Part shown: piece by piece, positions 4,190-6,466 of the stretch
How positions within the stretch are numbered: the first letter of the stretch is position 1
Layout of the letters: each line of letters starts with the position of its first letter
DNA from: an uncultured Schwartzia sp.
GTDB lineage: Bacteria > Bacillota > Negativicutes > Selenomonadales > Selenomonadaceae
DNA length: 6,466 nt
Direction of reading: 5' to 3'
Assembly (NCBI GenBank): GCA_905372875.1
Contig: CAJPQU010000112.1
Location: 1 to 6,466 of the forward strand
Program-made: the position numbers and the translations under genes
Notes under the pieces: model-generated
The model's database searches: none
What the model was told of the DNA's origin: nothing
The model's input: only the letters and a program-made list of their open reading frames with translations

Positions 4190-5986
4190 ATGGAAACAAT
4201 AGCGGGATCGGCGCGTACGCCGCCGGATACGCCAATTTCTTCGATCGACATGGCGGCCAAGGCAGGCCTTTCCAAAAAGCAGCTTCGCCAGACGGTGAAA
4301 GCGATGGAAGACGCGCAGGAAGAATATAAGATTCGCTGGCAGGCGATCCGGGAATTTCAGCTTCCCTTTATCGGTGAGTTCATCGACCGGGGGGACACGG
4401 AAAACCGGGCAAAGCGCCGGGACACGAAAATCTGGAACAGCGCGGCCTGGGAAAGCTGCCAGGTTTTCGCAGCGGGGATCATGAGCGGCTTGACGCCGCA
4501 AAACCGCAGATGGTTTCGCCTTTCCTTTTCTGATCGGACGCTTTCCGACGACGCAGAGGCGAGCCGGATCTTAGACGAGCGAATGGAGATTCTAAACGAC
4601 GTCTTGGACAAGTCGAATTTCTACAACGCGATCCATACGGCATATCTGGAGCTTCCTTTCGGTCAGGCCCCGTTAGGGGTCTTTTCCGACCGCAACCACG
4701 GAGTCCATTTTGTTTCCTACACGATCGGCAGTTACATGCTGGCGGCGTCGGCGGACGGAAATGTGGATGTCTTTTGCCGGAAACGGAAAATGACGGCGCG
4801 CCAGCTCGTTGAAAAATTCGGCGAGGAGGTGCTGCCCGAAACAATCCGGCGGGAAGCCAGGGAAACGGCGGGCATGAAGGCGAGCCATACGGTGTACTGG
4901 ATCGTACAGCCAAACCCAAAGAAAGCGGAGGAGAAGGCGGGCAGGATTTATCTGCCGTACATTTCCGCCTACTGGCTGGAAAATTCAAGAGACGACGAGT
5001 GGCTCTATGTCGGCGGATTCCACGAATGGCCGGTGCCGGTGGGAAGGTATCTCATCACGGGCACAGACACCTATGGAAAAGGACCAGGCTGGTTTGCCGA
5101 AGGCGACGCGAAAGAGCTGCAAATGCTCGAACGGGATAAGCTGGCACTCGTGGAGCTAACGGTAAAGCCGGTGATCACGGCGGATGAAGAAACGGCGAAC
5201 CGGGGCATAAGTTTGACGCCGGGGGATATAACGATCCATGCAGGCGGAGAACAGGGTGGAGCCAAGCCACTCTTTCAGGTGGCGGCGCATATCGAACAGC
5301 TGGAATATACCATCGAAAAAGTCGAAAACCGGATAAAAAGAGCCTATGCGGCGGACCTTTTCTTGATGATGGACCAACAAACCAAGCAGATGACAGCCCG
5401 GGAGGTCGTGGAACGGATGCAGGAGAAGATGCAGCAGCTCGGCCCCGTGGTCCAGAGAATGCAGTTTGAATTTCTCTCGAAGATCATCGAACGTGTCTAT
5501 AACATCCTCGACCGGGCGGGGGTGTTCCCGCCGGTCGAGGACGAGGAGACGCTGGCGGCGATCGCGGACAAGGAGATTCGCATCGAGTACATCAGCCCGT
5601 TAGCGCAGGCGCAGAAGATGAGCGGCCTCGTGAACATCGAGCAGGCGCTTGAATTCGTGGGCCAGATCGCGCAGTTTGCTCCTGAAGTCTTGGATAAAGT
5701 GGATTATCCGGAAGCCGTGGACCGCTACGTCGATATGGTTGGCGCTCCGGCGGCAATCAAACGGAGCAAGGAAGAATTTCAGGCGATTCAGGAGAAGAAG
5801 GCAGAGGAAGCGGCCAAAGCGCAGGAGATGCAGCAGGCGACGGCCATGGCGCAGGCGGCGGCTCCAGCGGCGCAGGCGGCGAAGAATTTCAGCGATGCGG
5901 CAAAGGACGGCAATCCGGCGTTGGCGCAGCTTCTCGGGGTAAATACGATGGGACTGCCGGCGGGAGGAGAAAGCAATAATGGATAA
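4190..5986 (+). CDS. Portal protein, podovirus-type head-to-tail connector
   Basis: This 598-residue protein forms the dodecameric ring at the unique head vertex, through which TerL pumps DNA and to which the tail attaches. Family features (T7-type head-tail connector) appear in order: a helical N-terminus with W50 and a polar stem; SGLTPQNRRWFRLSF (99-113); NFYNAIHTAYLELPFGQAPL (143-162); TDTYGKGPGWFAEGDAKEL (292-310), followed by a long helix; MTAREVVERM (401-410); and IEYISPLAQAQK (465-476). The tail (about 525-570) is a Lys/Glu then Ala/Gln-rich helix, with a 13-base repeat (GGCGCAGGCGGCG at 5848 and 5869), ending in a Gly/Asn-rich tip. Length is usual for podoviral connectors of this class. 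ATG 4190 follows GAGGT at 4180-4184 and lies 8 bases after the previous stop; the last 8 bases overlap the next gene. A strong hairpin lies inside the gene at 5505-5541. Confidence 0.95.
   Translation: METIAGSARTPPDTPISSIDMAAKAGLSKKQLRQTVKAMEDAQEEYKIRWQAIREFQLPFIGEFIDRGDTENRAKRRDTKIWNSAAWESCQVFAAGIMSGLTPQNRRWFRLSFSDRTLSDDAEASRILDERMEILNDVLDKSNFYNAIHTAYLELPFGQAPLGVFSDRNHGVHFVSYTIGSYMLAASADGNVDVFCRKRKMTARQLVEKFGEEVLPETIRREARETAGMKASHTVYWIVQPNPKKAEEKAGRIYLPYISAYWLENSRDDEWLYVGGFHEWPVPVGRYLITGTDTYGKGPGWFAEGDAKELQMLERDKLALVELTVKPVITADEETANRGISLTPGDITIHAGGEQGGAKPLFQVAAHIEQLEYTIEKVENRIKRAYAADLFLMMDQQTKQMTAREVVERMQEKMQQLGPVVQRMQFEFLSKIIERVYNILDRAGVFPPVEDEETLAAIADKEIRIEYISPLAQAQKMSGLVNIEQALEFVGQIAQFAPEVLDKVDYPEAVDRYVDMVGAPAAIKRSKEEFQAIQEKKAEEAAKAQEMQQATAMAQAAAPAAQAAKNFSDAAKDGNPALAQLLGVNTMGLPAGGESNNG
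5505..5541 (+). other. Strong intragenic stem-loop in the portal gene
   Basis: CCTCGACCGG (5506-5515) pairs perfectly with CCGGTCGAGG (5531-5540). After one bulged G at 5516, CGGG (5517-5520) pairs with CCCG (5527-5530) around the six-base loop GGTGTT. T5505-A5541 closes the base, for fifteen pairs in all. It encodes the LDRAGVFPPVED stretch. No T run follows, so it is not an intrinsic terminator. Confidence 0.7.
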
Positions 5987-6320
5987 ACCGATAAGCTTTG
6001 AAGGCCTTCGCTGGGAAAAAGACCGCGACAGCCTCGTTGATCTTTTAGGGCAGCCGGGCGGCCGCTGGTTCATCGCCAGGCTTTTGGAAATCTGCGGGGT
6101 CTGGCCGCCGCGCGCCTCGGACTGGTCGAGTGAAAGAAGCGCAGCCATCGAGGAAGGGGCGCGACGGGTCGGCATTCGTCTGTTTCGCGATCTGAAGATG
6201 GCAGGAAAGGAGGACGCTTTAGGCGAGCTGATAGCAGAATACCGGGAAACGGTTGCGTGGATGGAAGAAACGGTAAAGAAAAAAAGAGGGGTGTGCAGCT
6301 ATGAAGGATTTTCCTTTTGA
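5979..6320 (+). CDS. Bbp19-like phage virion-region protein
   Basis: This 113-residue protein has its ATG 5979 preceded by GGGAGGAG (5962-5969) at a 9-base spacing. It overlaps the portal stop by 8 bases. The pattern LVDLLGQPGGRWFIARLLE (19-37), then a Cys-Gly turn (CGVWPP), then AIEEGARRVGIRLFRDL (55-71) with Leu/Ile-rich helices, matches my recollection of the Bbp19 family. Bbp19 is a small protein of Bordetella phage BPP-1 and other podoviruses, found next to the portal and scaffold genes. Its function in the family is not established; a role in head or connector assembly is inferred from position. The C-terminus is basic (VKKKRG). Its last 20 bases overlap the start of the next gene, which implies coupled translation. 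No Cys pair, signal peptide or membrane segment is seen. Confidence 0.75.
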   Translation: MDKPISFEGLRWEKDRDSLVDLLGQPGGRWFIARLLEICGVWPPRASDWSSERSAAIEEGARRVGIRLFRDLKMAGKEDALGELIAEYRETVAWMEETVKKKRGVCSYEGFSF

Positions 6321-6466
6321 TTTACAGCTTTTCGCCGACGCTGGCACAGAAGGCTCGGCGGGGGCGGAAGAGCAAACGGGGGGCGACGCGGCAAAGACCG
6401 AAGGCGCGGCATCCCCGGGAACGCTAAACGGCGCGAAGGATACAATCCTGGGCGCGGGAAATGCAC
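6301..6466 (+). CDS. Probable scaffolding protein, N-terminus only (cut by window end)
   Basis: ATG 6301 has AGAGGGG at 6285-6291, nine bases upstream, and overlaps the previous gene by 20 bases. Only 55 residues are visible and the frame remains open to the window edge. The N-terminus MKDFPFDLQLFA is the leader-like motif often seen on scaffolding or capsid proteins of Bacillota phages. It is followed by an acidic, Gly/Ala/Glu-rich, probably disordered stretch (GSAGAEEQTGGDAAKTEGA), which is typical of scaffold N-termini. Scaffolds direct coat-protein assembly and leave the prohead before or during packaging. Its place after the portal and Bbp19-like genes fits the order portal, scaffold, major capsid. 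A capsid or head-maturation protein is the alternative; the missing C-terminus would decide. Confidence 0.7.
   Translation, partial: MKDFPFDLQLFADAGTEGSAGAEEQTGGDAAKTEGAASPGTLNGAKDTILGAGNA

Noticed and set aside
3974..4501. 175-residue open frame on the - strand across the small gene and the portal start
   Set aside because: It has no family features and overlaps two well-supported + strand genes with ribosome sites. It reads as a composition shadow.
5649..5942. Arg-rich + strand frame within the portal C-terminus
   Set aside because: It is a +1 shadow of the Ala/Gln/Glu-rich portal tail; its poly-Arg product is an artefact of GCG/CAG-rich codons.
1..6466. CRISPR array, tRNA, insertion sequence or attachment site
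   Set aside because: No regularly spaced repeats, cloverleaf-like sequence, transposase or flanking direct repeats were seen on either strand.

Overview
The window is a block of a tailed bacteriophage or prophage genome. Every gene I can support lies on the + strand. It joins the end of an early or accessory region (left) to the start of the DNA-packaging and head-assembly module (right). Portal type, gene order and the neighbouring Bbp19-like protein point to a short-tailed (podovirus-like, T7/BPP-1-type) virion. The host is probably a Bacillota bacterium of moderately high GC, possibly a Negativicutes relative. That rests on the strong AGGAG-type ribosome binding sites, the DLQLFA N-terminus of the last protein, and the family resemblance of the HUH and zinc-ribbon proteins. 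The host call is an inference; no host gene, integrase or attachment site is visible.

Left region (2-1813): the 3' end of an unrecognised gene and a 48-residue ORF are followed by a GC-rich hairpin. Then comes a compact three-gene cassette: a 248-residue HUH (rolling-circle Rep-type) endonuclease, a 59-residue protein coupled to it by a stop/start overlap, and a 97-residue four-cysteine zinc-ribbon protein. A very good intrinsic terminator closes the cassette, and the zinc-ribbon stop codon sits in its loop.

Right region (1862-6466): terminase small subunit with an unusually long lysine-rich N-terminal arm, terminase large subunit with complete ATPase and nuclease motifs, a 77-residue Gly-rich protein, the head-tail connector (portal), a Bbp19-like protein, and the N-terminus of a probable scaffolding protein cut by the window edge. 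Spacing is tight: 86 bases overlap for terS/terL, 15 bases between terL and the small gene, 8 bases between it and the portal gene, then overlaps of 8 and 20 bases. This indicates one late operon with translational coupling.

The terminases would recognise and translocate the genome into a prohead built on the portal and scaffold. The HUH protein could initiate rolling-circle replication to make concatemers for packaging, but that link is inferred. The late module itself is ordinary. The less ordinary points are the terminator-bounded HUH/zinc-ribbon cassette, the histone-like arm on TerS, the dual-coded terS/terL junction, a palindrome at the 5' end of terS, and a strong hairpin inside the portal gene. 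No stretch over 300 bases lacks a gene.
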